A stretch of DNA of 64,000 nucleotides, taken from positions 3,472,001-3,536,000 of the forward strand of contig NZ_CP145335.1 in assembly GCF_049568105.1 (NCBI RefSeq), read 5' to 3'. Position numbers and translations under genes: made by a program. This stretch comes from Salinisphaera sp049568105. Its GTDB lineage: Bacteria; Pseudomonadota; Gammaproteobacteria; Nevskiales; Salinisphaeraceae. Positions 25,771 to 35,657 of the stretch are shown one piece after another (positions within the stretch are counted from its first letter, which is position 1; every line of letters begins with the position of its first letter). A model generated the notes under the pieces. That model was not told where the DNA came from, searched no databases, and saw only the letters and a program-made list of their open reading frames with translations.

Positions 25771-26334
25771 CTATCTCCGGAAGGGGAAGTTGAACCCTTC
25801 GAGTAGGGCCCGCCCTTCGTCATCATTGGTGGCCGACGTCGTGATCACGATGTCCATGCCACGCAAAGTATCTACGCGGTCGTAGTCGATCTCCGGGAAC
25901 ACGATCTGTTCTTTGAGACCCAGACTGTAGTTACCACGACCGTCGAAAGCCCGCGGATTGAGACCGCGAAAGTCTCGGATTCGGGGCAAGGTCACATTGA
26001 CCAAGCGGTCCAGAAACTCGTACATGCGGGCCTGACGCAGCGTCACTTTGCAACCGATTGGCCAGCCTTCGCGGATTTTGAAACCCGCGATCGACTTGCG
26101 GGCACGGGTGATGATCGGCTTTTGACCGGCAATCTTTTCCATGTCCGCCATGGCCGAATCGATCACTTTGCGATCCGAGACCGCTTCGCCCACGCCCATA
26201 TTGAGCGTGACCTTCGCGATACGCGGCGCTGCCATCGGGCTGCTGTAGCCGAATTTCTCGACCAGCTCGCCGACAATGCGGTCGTTGTACACGGCTTTCA
26301 ACCGCGGCGCGATTGTCTGATTAGCGTTTTCCAT
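25771..26334 (-). CDS. rplE: 50S ribosomal protein L5
   Basis: 187 residues from the ATG at 26334 (MENANQTIAPRLKAVYND); the 33-residue upstream extension of the frame overlaps rplX and is not L5-like. Core motifs are KVTLNMGVGEAV and RDFRGLNPRAFDGRGNY. L5 binds 5S rRNA and contacts tRNA. It starts seven bases after rplX. Confidence 0.98.
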   Translation of the reverse strand: MENANQTIAPRLKAVYNDRIVGELVEKFGYSSPMAAPRIAKVTLNMGVGEAVSDRKVIDSAMADMEKIAGQKPIITRARKSIAGFKIREGWPIGCKVTLRQARMYEFLDRLVNVTLPRIRDFRGLNPRAFDGRGNYSLGLKEQIVFPEIDYDRVDTLRGMDIVITTSATNDDEGRALLEGFNFPFRR

Positions 26335-26341
26335 GACTCGC

Positions 26342-26674
26342 CTACGCGTCCACTTGTTCGCCGGACGACCTGAACACGCGGACCTTGCGACGGTCGGCGC
26401 CTTCGCCCAGCCATTTGAAACCGACCCGCTCACCTTTTTCGGTCTGCGGGTTGTACAGCATCACGTTCGAGACGTGTAGCGGCATCTCGCGTTCCTCGAT
26501 GCCACCCTGAACACCCTGGTTCGGGTCGGGACGAACGTGCTTTTTGGCAACGTTGATGCCTTCAACGACGACTTTGTCACCGGCCATCACACGGGTCACG
26601 GTACCGCGACGACCGCGGTCCTTGCCCGACATCACGACCACTTCGTCGCCGTTGCGAATCTTTTTCGAGCTCAT
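26342..26674 (-). CDS. rplX: 50S ribosomal protein L24
   Basis: 110 residues with the KOW motif near the start (GDEVVVMSGKDRGRRGTV). Its ATG overlaps the rplN stop by four bases (ATGA). L24 is an assembly initiator of the large subunit. Confidence 0.98.
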   Translation of the reverse strand: MSSKKIRNGDEVVVMSGKDRGRRGTVTRVMAGDKVVVEGINVAKKHVRPDPNQGVQGGIEEREMPLHVSNVMLYNPQTEKGERVGFKWLGEGADRRKVRVFRSSGEQVDA

Positions 26675-27036
26675 AGCACCTCCGGCGCGAGCGAAATGAT
26701 GCGCATGAACTTGGCGCGCAGCTCACGAGTCACCGGCCCGAAAATACGGGTACCGATCGGCTCGTTGTTGTTGTTGAGCAGCACGGCCGCGTTGTTATCG
26801 AAGCGGATCACCGAGCCGTCCATGCGCCGTACACCGCGCTTGGTCCGAACGACTACGGCGTTCATCACTTCGCCCTTTTTGACACGGCCACGCGGGATCG
26901 CGTCCTTTACGGTGACCTTGATGATGTCACCGACTCGAGCGTAGCGTCGATGCGAGCCGCCCAGCACTTTAATGCACTGAACGCGTCGAGCGCCGCTGTT
27001 GTCGGCCGCACTGAGTTCCGATTCTGTCTGAATCAT
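26671..27036 (-). CDS. rplN: 50S ribosomal protein L14
   Basis: 121 residues, opening MIQTESELSAADNSGARRV, with GTRIFGPVTRELRAKFMRI near the end. It contains the intersubunit bridge surface. In E. coli the spc operon starts here; in this genome only nine bases separate it from rpsQ and no promoter is visible, so S10 and spc probably run together. Confidence 0.98.
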   Translation of the reverse strand: MIQTESELSAADNSGARRVQCIKVLGGSHRRYARVGDIIKVTVKDAIPRGRVKKGEVMNAVVVRTKRGVRRMDGSVIRFDNNAAVLLNNNNEPIGTRIFGPVTRELRAKFMRIISLAPEVL

Positions 27037-27045
27037 GACGTATTG

Positions 27046-27345
27046 CTACCCTGCGGTATCGAACTCGCCTGCCTTGTCGACGACACGGCTAAGCGACCAC
27101 GATTTGTTACGGGACACCGGACGGCACTCGACGATCTCGACCCAGTCGCCCACGTTGCAGACGTTGTCGGCATCGTGGACCTTGAGTCGCGTGCTCCGCT
27201 TGATGTACTTGCCATAGAGCGAATGCTGCGTGTGCCGCTCGATCGACACTACGATGGTTTTGTCCATCGCATTGCTAACGACTCGGCCAATCACGGCGCG
27301 CTTGCTTTTACCGCTGCTCTCGGCTGGATTGTTGGTATCGCTCAT
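27046..27345 (-). CDS. rpsQ: 30S ribosomal protein S17
   Basis: 99 residues, longer than the 84 of E. coli because of an N-terminal extension (SDTNNPAESSGKSKRAVIG). The OB-fold core is VVSNAMDKTIVVSIERHTQH. It follows rpmC by six bases. Confidence 0.97.
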   Translation of the reverse strand: MSDTNNPAESSGKSKRAVIGRVVSNAMDKTIVVSIERHTQHSLYGKYIKRSTRLKVHDADNVCNVGDWVEIVECRPVSRNKSWSLSRVVDKAGEFDTAG

Positions 27346-27351
27346 CGCTGA

Positions 27352-27546
27352 TTAACCCTGATTACGCGCTTCGTTGAGCACGGTCTTGATACGGGCGATA
27401 TCACGCCGAATGCGACCGAACTGATGGGTCTGCGAAAGCTGGCCACTGGCCTGCTGCATGCGCAGATTAAACTGTTCGCGGCGAAGCGCAAGCAGTTCGC
27501 TGTTCAGATCTTCGGTCGATTTTTCTCGCAGTTCTGTCGCTTTCAT
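27352..27546 (-). CDS. rpmC: 50S ribosomal protein L29
   Basis: 64 residues from the second of two adjacent ATG codons (27546); AGAGG is better spaced for it, and MKATELREKSTEDLN matches the family start. It is a helical hairpin at the tunnel exit. It lies between rplP and rpsQ. Confidence 0.97.
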   Translation of the reverse strand: MKATELREKSTEDLNSELLALRREQFNLRMQQASGQLSQTHQFGRIRRDIARIKTVLNEARNQG

Positions 27547-27554
27547 CATCGCCT

Positions 27555-27968
27555 CTACATGATCTTGCGTTCGACGAAAGCGGTCTTGACCGGCAGCTTC
27601 GATGCCGCCAGCCGGAACGCTTCCTGCGCGACCTCACGGCTCACGCCTTCCATCTCGTAGAGCATCGAACCGGGCTGGACTTTGGCCACCCAGAATTCGA
27701 CGTTGCCCTTACCCTTACCCATACGGACTTCGATGGGCTTCTTGGTGACCGGCTTGTCCGGGAACACGCGGATCCAGGTCTTGCCGCCACGACGAATATG
27801 ACGGGTCATGGCGCGACGAGCGGCCTCGATCTGGCGCGCCGTCAGGCGGCCGCGCTCGATTGCCTTGAGCCCGTATTCGCCAAAGCTGACTTCGTTACCG
27901 CGCTGTGCCAGACCGCGGTTGCGGCCTTTCTGCACCTTCCGGAACTTGACTCGCTTGGGTTGCAACAT
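27555..27968 (-). CDS. rplP: 50S ribosomal protein L16
   Basis: 137 residues, opening MLQPKRVKFRKVQKGRNRG, with the conserved KTWIRVFPDKPVTKKPIEVR loop near the A-site. It lies six bases after rpsC. Confidence 0.98.
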   Translation of the reverse strand: MLQPKRVKFRKVQKGRNRGLAQRGNEVSFGEYGLKAIERGRLTARQIEAARRAMTRHIRRGGKTWIRVFPDKPVTKKPIEVRMGKGKGNVEFWVAKVQPGSMLYEMEGVSREVAQEAFRLAASKLPVKTAFVERKIM

Positions 27969-27974
27969 ATCGGC

Positions 27975-28652
27975 TTACCCCGCTGCAGCGCCGGACTCGG
28001 CGCTTTCTTCGACACGCGGCTCGGTGTCGAACACCTCACCTTTGAAGATCCAGACCTTAACGCCGATGACGCCATAGGTCGTCTTGGCTTCCGCCAGGCC
28101 GTAATCGATATCGGCACGCAGCGTATGCAGCGGCACACGGCCGTCGCGATACCATTCGGTACGCGCGATCTCGGCACCGTTAAGACGACCAGCGGCGTTG
28201 ACCCGAATACCACCCGCACCAAGGCGCATCGCGTTACCGACAGCGCGCTTCATCGCACGACGGAACATGATTCGGCGCTCAAGCTGTTGCGCAATATTCT
28301 GAGCGACCAGGTAGGCATCCAGCTCGGGGCGACGAATCTCTTCGACCGACAGATGTACCGGAACGCCCATGCGCTCGGACACTGCAGCACGAAGTTTGTC
28401 GATATCCTCGCCCTTCTTGCCGATCACGATCCCCGGGCGTGCCGTATGGATCGTGATGCGAGCCGAGCGGGCCGGCCGATCGATCTGAATGCGACTGACC
28501 GATGCATGCGACAGACGCCCGCGAATATAATCGCGAACAGCCAAATCGTTATTCAGCGCGTCGCTGTAACCACTGCCTTCGGCATACCAACGCGAGCTCC
28601 ACTCGCTCGTAATACCGAGACGGAACCCAACGGGATGAACTTTATGACCCAT
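27975..28652 (-). CDS. rpsC: 30S ribosomal protein S3
   Basis: 225 residues. The KH domain includes RPGIVIGKKGEDIDKL and the C-terminal domain includes RTEWYRDGRVPLHTLRADI. It forms the mRNA entry channel and helicase site with S4 and S5. The C-terminal tail is short and Glu/Ala-rich. Confidence 0.98.
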   Translation of the reverse strand: MGHKVHPVGFRLGITSEWSSRWYAEGSGYSDALNNDLAVRDYIRGRLSHASVSRIQIDRPARSARITIHTARPGIVIGKKGEDIDKLRAAVSERMGVPVHLSVEEIRRPELDAYLVAQNIAQQLERRIMFRRAMKRAVGNAMRLGAGGIRVNAAGRLNGAEIARTEWYRDGRVPLHTLRADIDYGLAEAKTTYGVIGVKVWIFKGEVFDTEPRVEESAESGAAAG

Positions 28653-28678
28653 ATCTATATCCGCTTTCGTTGGACCGA

Positions 28679-29011
28679 CTAGCGGTCGGCCACACGAATG
28701 GTGACGTGACTCGTCCGCTTGAGAATGCGGTCGGCGCTACCGCGGGCACGCGGCTTCATACGCTTCATCGTCGGGCCTTCGTCGACCATGATGGTCGCGA
28801 TCTTCAGCTCGTCGATGTCGGCACCCTCGTTGTGCTCGGCATTGGCCACGGCCGATTCGAGCACCTTGCGCACGATACCGGAGGCCTTTTTGGTCGAGAA
28901 CTCGAGCACTTCGAGCGCTCTCTCGACCGGCATGCCACGCACTTCATCGGCGACGAGACGCACTTTCTGCGCCGAGATCCGTGCGAAACGCAATTTTGCG
29001 ACAGATTCCAT
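28679..29011 (-). CDS. rplV: 50S ribosomal protein L22
   Basis: 110 residues with the tunnel-lining beta-hairpin ending RMKPRARGSADRILKRTSH. The RARG region is wild-type-like with respect to macrolide resistance. It lies 15 bases after rpsS. Confidence 0.98.
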   Translation of the reverse strand: MESVAKLRFARISAQKVRLVADEVRGMPVERALEVLEFSTKKASGIVRKVLESAVANAEHNEGADIDELKIATIMVDEGPTMKRMKPRARGSADRILKRTSHVTIRVADR

Positions 29012-29026
29012 CTCGATCTCTCCGCC

Positions 29027-29296
29027 TTAGCCCTTGCGATCGCCGAGGTGACCCTTGAAGGTCCGCGACGGCGAAAACTCACCCAGCTTGTGGCCGACCA
29101 TGTTTTCCGACACGAATACCGGCACATGTTGACGGCCGTTGTGAACGGCGATCGTCAGACCGATCATGTCGGGCGTGACCATCGACCGGCGTGACCAGGT
29201 CTTGATCGGACGCTTCGTGCTTTGCCCTTGCGCCGCCTCGACCTTCTTGAGGAGGTGCAGGTCGACGAAAGGACCTTTTTTAATCGAACGTGGCAT
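29027..29296 (-). CDS. rpsS: 30S ribosomal protein S19
   Basis: 89 residues, opening MPRSIKKGPFVDLHLLKKVE, ending with GHKLGEFSPSRTFKGH. It binds 16S rRNA in the head with S13. It lies 30 bases after rplB. Confidence 0.98.
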   Translation of the reverse strand: MPRSIKKGPFVDLHLLKKVEAAQGQSTKRPIKTWSRRSMVTPDMIGLTIAVHNGRQHVPVFVSENMVGHKLGEFSPSRTFKGHLGDRKG

Positions 29297-29326
29297 AACT
29301 AATCCCGTACCTGTTGGACGCGCGGC

Positions 29327-30163
29327 CTAGCGCTTCTTGCGCTTGGTGCCTCGACGAACGATCATGCCGTCGGTGCGTTTGTTCGAGCGAGTCTTGAAGC
29401 CCTTGGTCTTCCAACCCCAGGGGCTGGTCGGATGCCGACCGCCACTGGTGCGACCTTCACCACCACCGTGTGGGTGATCGATCGGGTTCATGGCTACACC
29501 ACGAACCGTCGGCCGCTTACCGCGCCAGCGCGTGGCGCCGGCTTTACCAAGCTGGCGCAGACTGTGTTCGTTGTTGCCGACTTCACCGACCGTTGCTTTG
29601 CAATTGACATGCACGCGACGGGTCTCGCCGGACTTGAGCCGCAGCACGGCGTATTCGCCGGCGCGGGCTGCAAGCTGCACACCGGTGCCAGCACTGCGCG
29701 CGATCTGAGCACCCTTGCCCGGACGCATTTCAACACAATGCACGGTGGTGCCGACCGGAATACTGGCTAACGGCATCGCATTACCCGGGCGGATCGGCGA
29801 CTGGGGGCCCGCCATGATCGGCGTACCCGCTTTCACACCACGCGGGGCGATGATATAGCGACGCTCGCCATCAGCATAGACCACCAGCGCGATGTTCGCG
29901 CTACGGTTCGGGTCGTACTCGAGGCGCTCGACCTGACCCGGCACACCTTCTTTATCGCGCTTGAAATCGATCAGCCGATAGTGCTGGCGATGACCGCCGC
30001 CCCGATGACGGGTCGTAATCCGACCGTGCGTATTGCGCCCACCCTGCTTGTGCTTTTTGACCAGCAGCGGCTCGTGCGGGTCGCCATTATGCAGATCCGG
30101 GCGTTTGACACTGACGACGAACCGGCGTCCGGCCGATGTCGGTTTTGCTTTCTTGAGTGCCAT
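29327..30163 (-). CDS. rplB: 50S ribosomal protein L2
   Basis: 278 residues. The catalytic-centre-adjacent segment NPIDHPHGGGEGR and the basic tail TKRKKR are intact. L2 is essential for subunit joining and peptidyl transfer. It lies 22 bases after rplW. Confidence 0.98.
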   Translation of the reverse strand: MALKKAKPTSAGRRFVVSVKRPDLHNGDPHEPLLVKKHKQGGRNTHGRITTRHRGGGHRQHYRLIDFKRDKEGVPGQVERLEYDPNRSANIALVVYADGERRYIIAPRGVKAGTPIMAGPQSPIRPGNAMPLASIPVGTTVHCVEMRPGKGAQIARSAGTGVQLAARAGEYAVLRLKSGETRRVHVNCKATVGEVGNNEHSLRQLGKAGATRWRGKRPTVRGVAMNPIDHPHGGGEGRTSGGRHPTSPWGWKTKGFKTRSNKRTDGMIVRRGTKRKKR

Positions 30164-30185
30164 GACTTTCGCTCCTTAGGGACGC

Positions 30186-30488
30186 CTACTGCCCGGCGCC
30201 GTCAAGAAAATCGATCTCGTCGCCTTCGGCCAACGTCACATAGGCTTTTTTCCAGCCACTGCGCGTACCGGCCTGACCCCGAAACCGCTTCTGCTTCGAC
30301 TTCACATTCAGCGTCGTGACGCCGACGACTTTTACATCGAACAAGGAAGCGACCGCCTCTGCGATTTCGTGCTTGTTCGCGTCCTTGGCAACCTCGAAGA
30401 CGACCTGGTTGGCCGCTTCCGACTGAACCGAGGATTTCTCGGACACGTGCGGCGAGCGGAGAACCTGGAAAATACGTTCTTGCTTCAT
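30186..30488 (-). CDS. rplW: 50S ribosomal protein L23
   Basis: 100 residues from the ATG at 30488, which overlaps the rplD stop by four bases (ATGA); a GTG three codons upstream is possible but less likely. The family opening is MKQERIFQVLRSPHVSEKS and the basic loop is KQKRFRGQAGTRSGWKKAYV. It is the docking site for trigger factor and SRP. Confidence 0.97.
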   Translation of the reverse strand: MKQERIFQVLRSPHVSEKSSVQSEAANQVVFEVAKDANKHEIAEAVASLFDVKVVGVTTLNVKSKQKRFRGQAGTRSGWKKAYVTLAEGDEIDFLDGAGQ

Positions 30489-31093
30489 GCCAGCCACCCT
30501 TCGAACGCCTGCAGCGCGCTTTCGGTCATCATCACGTTCTCGGCACCAACCAACGTAACCGGATCCAGATCAGTTACCGGTACGACTTCGAGGCCGACCA
30601 AGTTGTTCGCCGAATAACCCACCTTGTCATCGATCTCGGCGACCACGAGCACGCCTTTCGGCTGACAGGACTGATCGGCAAGCGCCTTGACTAAGCCCTT
30701 CGTGCTACGGCTGTCGAGCGACAGATCGCTGATTGCCGCGAAACGATCCTGACGGATCAGCTCGGACACGATCGCGCTCATGCCGGCGCGATACATTTTG
30801 CGATTGACCTTCTGCGAGTGATCGCGCGGCACCGCCGCAAAATGCGTACCACCACCGGCCCAGATCGGGCTACGGATCGTGCCTGCTCGGGCGCGACCGG
30901 TGCCTTTCTGCCGCCAGGGCTTCTTACCACCACCCCGGACCTCGGCGCGATTTTTCTGCGCCTTGGTTCCGGCACGGGCGCCAGCCAAATAAGCCGTAAC
31001 GACCTGGTGTACCAGCGTCTCGTTGAACGGACGACCAAACACGGCATCGGAAACCGATACTGATTTGTCGCCGCCTGCGAAATTCAATTCCAT
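30485..31093 (-). CDS. rplD: 50S ribosomal protein L4
   Basis: 202 residues with the tunnel loop GGGKKPWRQKGTGRARAGTIRS-type sequence (conserved in all bacteria). In E. coli L4 also represses the S10 operon through a leader hairpin upstream of rpsJ; here rpsJ is directly behind tufA, so that control may be absent or moved. It lies 30 bases after rplC. Confidence 0.98.
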   Translation of the reverse strand: MELNFAGGDKSVSVSDAVFGRPFNETLVHQVVTAYLAGARAGTKAQKNRAEVRGGGKKPWRQKGTGRARAGTIRSPIWAGGGTHFAAVPRDHSQKVNRKMYRAGMSAIVSELIRQDRFAAISDLSLDSRSTKGLVKALADQSCQPKGVLVVAEIDDKVGYSANNLVGLEVVPVTDLDPVTLVGAENVMMTESALQAFEGWLA

Positions 31094-31123
31094 GCCTAAA
31101 CCTGCCTGTTCGCGAGCGCGCCG

Positions 31124-31828
31124 TTACCCGGCCTTTTTGACCGCCGGCTGAATAATCACATCGCCGTTCTTCGCACCCGGCACACCGCCGCGCACGAGAA
31201 TCAGACCACGCTCTTCATCGACCCGCACCACTTCCAGGTTTTGCACCGTTGTGCGCGCGTTACCGAGCTGGCCCGCCATCTTCTTACCCTTGAACACGTG
31301 ACCGGGCGACTGGTTTTGACCAATCGAACCCGGGGCACGATGGGCCTTCGAGTTACCGTGCGTGGAGCGCTGCGAGCGGAAGTTATGACGCTTAATAACA
31401 CCGCCATAACCTTTACCGAGCGAACGACCCTCGACGTCGACGTACTCACCGGCCGTGAAAATCGATACCGTCAATTCGCTACCGACTTCGACTTCGACCT
31501 GTTCCGCCTCGGCCGGCTCTTCGCCTTCGGCCGGCTCAGCAACAGCGCCGGCCACCTTGGGCCAATCGCCGTCGACCCGGAATTCCCAAAGACCACGACC
31601 CGCTTCGACTCCGGCCTTCTTGAAGTGACCAGCAGCGGGCTTGGTGACGCGATTGGCACGACGCGTGCCCGTGGTCACCTGAAGCGAACGATAACCGTCC
31701 GTTTCAACGTCTTTTTTCTGGACCACGCGATTCGGCTCGACTTCGACGACCGTGACAGGCACGGACACGCCGTTGTCGTCGAACACGCGCGTCATGCCGC
31801 GCTTGCGACCTACCAATCCAATAGCCAT
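31124..31828 (-). CDS. rplC: 50S ribosomal protein L3 with an acidic insertion
   Basis: 234 residues, about 25 more than E. coli L3. Flanks are normal (GLVGRKRGMTRVFDDNGV at the start, HGNSKAHRAPGSIGQNQSPG in the centre). Between WEFRVDGDWPK and GSELTVSIF there is an insertion rich in Ala, Glu and Pro (AVAEPAEGEEPAEAEQVEVE). This loop region is on the globular, solvent side in known structures, so it should not disturb the peptidyl-transferase extension. It is separated from rpsJ by 143 bases with a hairpin. Confidence 0.97.
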   Translation of the reverse strand: MAIGLVGRKRGMTRVFDDNGVSVPVTVVEVEPNRVVQKKDVETDGYRSLQVTTGTRRANRVTKPAAGHFKKAGVEAGRGLWEFRVDGDWPKVAGAVAEPAEGEEPAEAEQVEVEVGSELTVSIFTAGEYVDVEGRSLGKGYGGVIKRHNFRSQRSTHGNSKAHRAPGSIGQNQSPGHVFKGKKMAGQLGNARTTVQNLEVVRVDEERGLILVRGGVPGAKNGDVIIQPAVKKAG

Positions 31829-31899
31829 TTATTAGTACCTTCTCGCTTATCGCCACTCGCTAGAGGGGGCGACAGTTCAAGTATGGTGTTCCAGTGCAA

Positions 31900-31922
31900 A
31901 GGGCCCGCTTGATACGGGCCCT
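31900..31922 (-). promoter_or_regulatory. GC-rich hairpin between rpsJ and rplC
   Basis: AGGGCCCG (31900-31907) and CGGGCCCT (31915-31922) form a perfect 8-base stem with a 7-base loop. On the minus strand it is followed only by TTT, so it is a weak terminator, attenuator or processing site. It sits in an unusually long 143-base gap within the ribosomal operon. Confidence 0.55.
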
Positions 31923-31971
31923 CGCGATCAGGGGCGCGAATGATAACAAACTCGCGCCGATTTGTCTCGTC

Positions 31972-32286
31972 TTACTGCAATTTAATTTGGACGTCGACGC
32001 CCGCAGCAAGATCAAGCTTCATCAAAGCATCGACCGTCTTTTCAGTCGGTTCGACAATATCCATCATCCGCTTATGCGTGCGGATCTCGTACTGATCCCG
32101 AGCGTCTTTATTGACGTGCGGCGAGACCAGAATGGTATAGCGCTCTTTGCGCGTCGGCAAGGGGATCGGGCCGTGGACCTGGGCGCCGGTGCGCTTGGCG
32201 GTTTCCACGATTTCCCGTGCCGACTTGTCGATCAACCGGTGATCGAAGGCCTTGAGGCGAATACGAATGTTTTGACTGGCTGCCAT
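31972..32286 (-). CDS. rpsJ: 30S ribosomal protein S10 (NusE)
   Basis: 104 residues with the long beta-hairpin carrying TGAQVHGPIPLPTRKERYTI. S10 is also a NusG/NusB partner in antitermination. It begins three bases after tufA, so it belongs to the str transcript rather than opening its own operon as in E. coli. Confidence 0.98.
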   Translation of the reverse strand: MAASQNIRIRLKAFDHRLIDKSAREIVETAKRTGAQVHGPIPLPTRKERYTILVSPHVNKDARDQYEIRTHKRMMDIVEPTEKTVDALMKLDLAAGVDVQIKLQ

Positions 32287-32289
32287 GAC

Positions 32290-33480
<1,191 letters not shown>

Positions 33481-33492
33481 GGCGACTTCCTC

Positions 33493-35607
33493 TTATGCCT
33501 TTTCCGGTTGATTGCGAGTCAGGGCCTCGACGATATGCGACGGCGCCTGCGCGTAATTGTCAAACTGCATGGTGTAGGTCGCACGACCCTGGCTCATCGA
33601 GCGCAGATCGGTCGCGTAACCGAACATCTCCGACAACGGGACCGAAGCAGAGATCTGCTTGCCGGTCGGGATATCTTCCATGCCTTTCAGATTGCCGCGG
33701 CGACGATTTAGATCGCCCATGACGTCGCCCATGTATTCTTCGGGCGTCACTACCTCGACGTCCATCATTGGCTCCAGCAGTACCGCCGAAGCCTTTCGGG
33801 CGCCATCCTTGAACGCCATCGAGCCGGCTATTTTAAAGGCCGCCTCGTTGGAGTCAACATCGTGGTACGAGCCGTCATACAGGGTAACCTTGACATCGAC
33901 CATCGGGTAGCCGGCGACCACACCGTTGGCCATGGCTTCCTGAATACCCTTATCGACCGCGCCGACGTATTCCTTCGGCACCACGCCACCCACGATGGCG
34001 TTGACGAATTCGTAGCCGGCGCCGGCCTCTTCCTGCGGCTCAATGCGCAGATAGACATGACCGTACTGACCACGACCGCCCGACTGGCGAACGAATTTGC
34101 CTTCCTGCTCAACCTGCTTGCGGATGGTCTCGCGATAGGCGACCTGAGGCGCACCGACATTGGCCTCGACACCGAACTCACGCTTCATGCGATCGACGAT
34201 GATCTCGAGGTGCAGCTCACCCATGCCGGAAATAATGGTTTGAGCGGTTTCCTCGTCGGTGCGCACCCGGAAGGACGGATCCTCCTGGGCCAACTTCGAC
34301 AGGGCCACACCCATCTTTTCCTGGTCGGATTTCGACTTCGGCTCCACAGCGACCGCAATCACCGGCTCCGGAAACTCCATACGCTCCAGAATCACCTGGG
34401 AATCCGGCGCGCACAGCGTATAGCCAGTGGTGACATTCTTGAGACCGACCACGGCGGCGATATCACCAGCACGCACTTCCTTGATCTCCTCGCGGGAGTT
34501 GGAGTGCATCTGCAGGATCCGGCCGACACGCTCTTTCTTGTTTTCGATCGGGTTGTAGATCGAATCACCCGACTGCAGCACACCCGAGTAGACCCGGATA
34601 AACGACAGGGAGCCGACAAAGGGGTCGGTCGCAATCTTGAAGACCAGCGCAGCGAACGGCTCTTTATCGGAGGCGCTACGCTCGATGCTGACGTCCGGAT
34701 CGTTGGCGTCCTGGCCTTTGATTGCCGGCACCTCAGTCGGCGACGGCAGATAATCGATCACGGCGTCCAACATCGCCTGCACGCCCTTATTCTTAAAGGC
34801 CGTACCACACATGCAAAGGGTGATCTCGTTAGCAATGACGCGCTTACGCAGACCTGCCTTGATCTGATCGTTGGTGAGCTCACCGTTTTCGAGATAAAGC
34901 TCCATCATCTCTTCGTCGGCTTCCGCTGCGGCCTCGATCATCTCGTCGCGATACTTCTGGGCATCAGCCTTGAGATCGTCCGGGATATCGTGTGCTTCGA
35001 AGGTCCGACCGGCGTCTTCCTGGTTCCAGTAGATCGCCTGCATGCGGATCAGGTCGACGATGCCCTCGAACTGGTCTTCGGCCCCGATCGGCAGCTGGAT
35101 CGTGACCGGATAGGTGGCCAGACGCTGCTTCATCATCTCGATGCAACGCCAGTAGTCCGCGCCCAGCTTGTCCATCTTGTTGACGAACGTAATCCGCGGG
35201 ACGTGGTACTTGTCGGCTTGACGCCAAACAGTCTCGGTTTGCGGTTCTACGCCGGCGTTGGCGTCCAACACACAAACCGCGCCGTCGAGCACACGCAAGC
35301 TACGCTCGACTTCGATGGTGAAGTCCACGTGGCCAGGGGTGTCGATGATGTTGACGCGATACTGCTCGGGGTACTGCTGCTCCATACCCTGCCAGAAGCA
35401 GGTCGTCGCAGCCGAGGTGATCGTGATGCCGCGCTCTTGCTCTTGCGACATCCAGTCCATCACGGCGGCGCCGTCATGCACCTCGCCCATCTTGTGGGAA
35501 ATACCGGTGTAGTACAGAACACGTTCGGTCGTCGTCGTCTTGCCAGCATCGATGTGGGCCATGATGCCGATATTGCGATAACGCTCGAGTGGATGCTTAC
35601 GGGCCAT
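33493..35607 (-). CDS. fusA: Elongation factor G
   Basis: 704 residues. G motifs are AHIDAGKTT, DTPGHVDF and NKMD. Domain IV includes GGVVPKEYVGAVDKGIQ and domain V ends near GRATYTMQFDNYAQAP. It drives translocation and, with RRF, ribosome recycling. It lies 50 bases after rpsG in the str operon. Confidence 0.98.
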   Translation of the reverse strand: MARKHPLERYRNIGIMAHIDAGKTTTTERVLYYTGISHKMGEVHDGAAVMDWMSQEQERGITITSAATTCFWQGMEQQYPEQYRVNIIDTPGHVDFTIEVERSLRVLDGAVCVLDANAGVEPQTETVWRQADKYHVPRITFVNKMDKLGADYWRCIEMMKQRLATYPVTIQLPIGAEDQFEGIVDLIRMQAIYWNQEDAGRTFEAHDIPDDLKADAQKYRDEMIEAAAEADEEMMELYLENGELTNDQIKAGLRKRVIANEITLCMCGTAFKNKGVQAMLDAVIDYLPSPTEVPAIKGQDANDPDVSIERSASDKEPFAALVFKIATDPFVGSLSFIRVYSGVLQSGDSIYNPIENKKERVGRILQMHSNSREEIKEVRAGDIAAVVGLKNVTTGYTLCAPDSQVILERMEFPEPVIAVAVEPKSKSDQEKMGVALSKLAQEDPSFRVRTDEETAQTIISGMGELHLEIIVDRMKREFGVEANVGAPQVAYRETIRKQVEQEGKFVRQSGGRGQYGHVYLRIEPQEEAGAGYEFVNAIVGGVVPKEYVGAVDKGIQEAMANGVVAGYPMVDVKVTLYDGSYHDVDSNEAAFKIAGSMAFKDGARKASAVLLEPMMDVEVVTPEEYMGDVMGDLNRRRGNLKGMEDIPTGKQISASVPLSEMFGYATDLRSMSQGRATYTMQFDNYAQAPSHIVEALTRNQPEKA

Positions 35608-35657
35608 GATGGTCTCTTATGACTCTTGCGAAATGAAGCGCGCGAGAATGGCGCGTC

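Noticed and set aside
33862..35622. 586-codon open frame antisense to fusA
   Set aside because: Shadow of the EF-G gene; Leu/His/Asp-rich with no domains. The same effect appears antisense to rpoB, tuf and rpoC.
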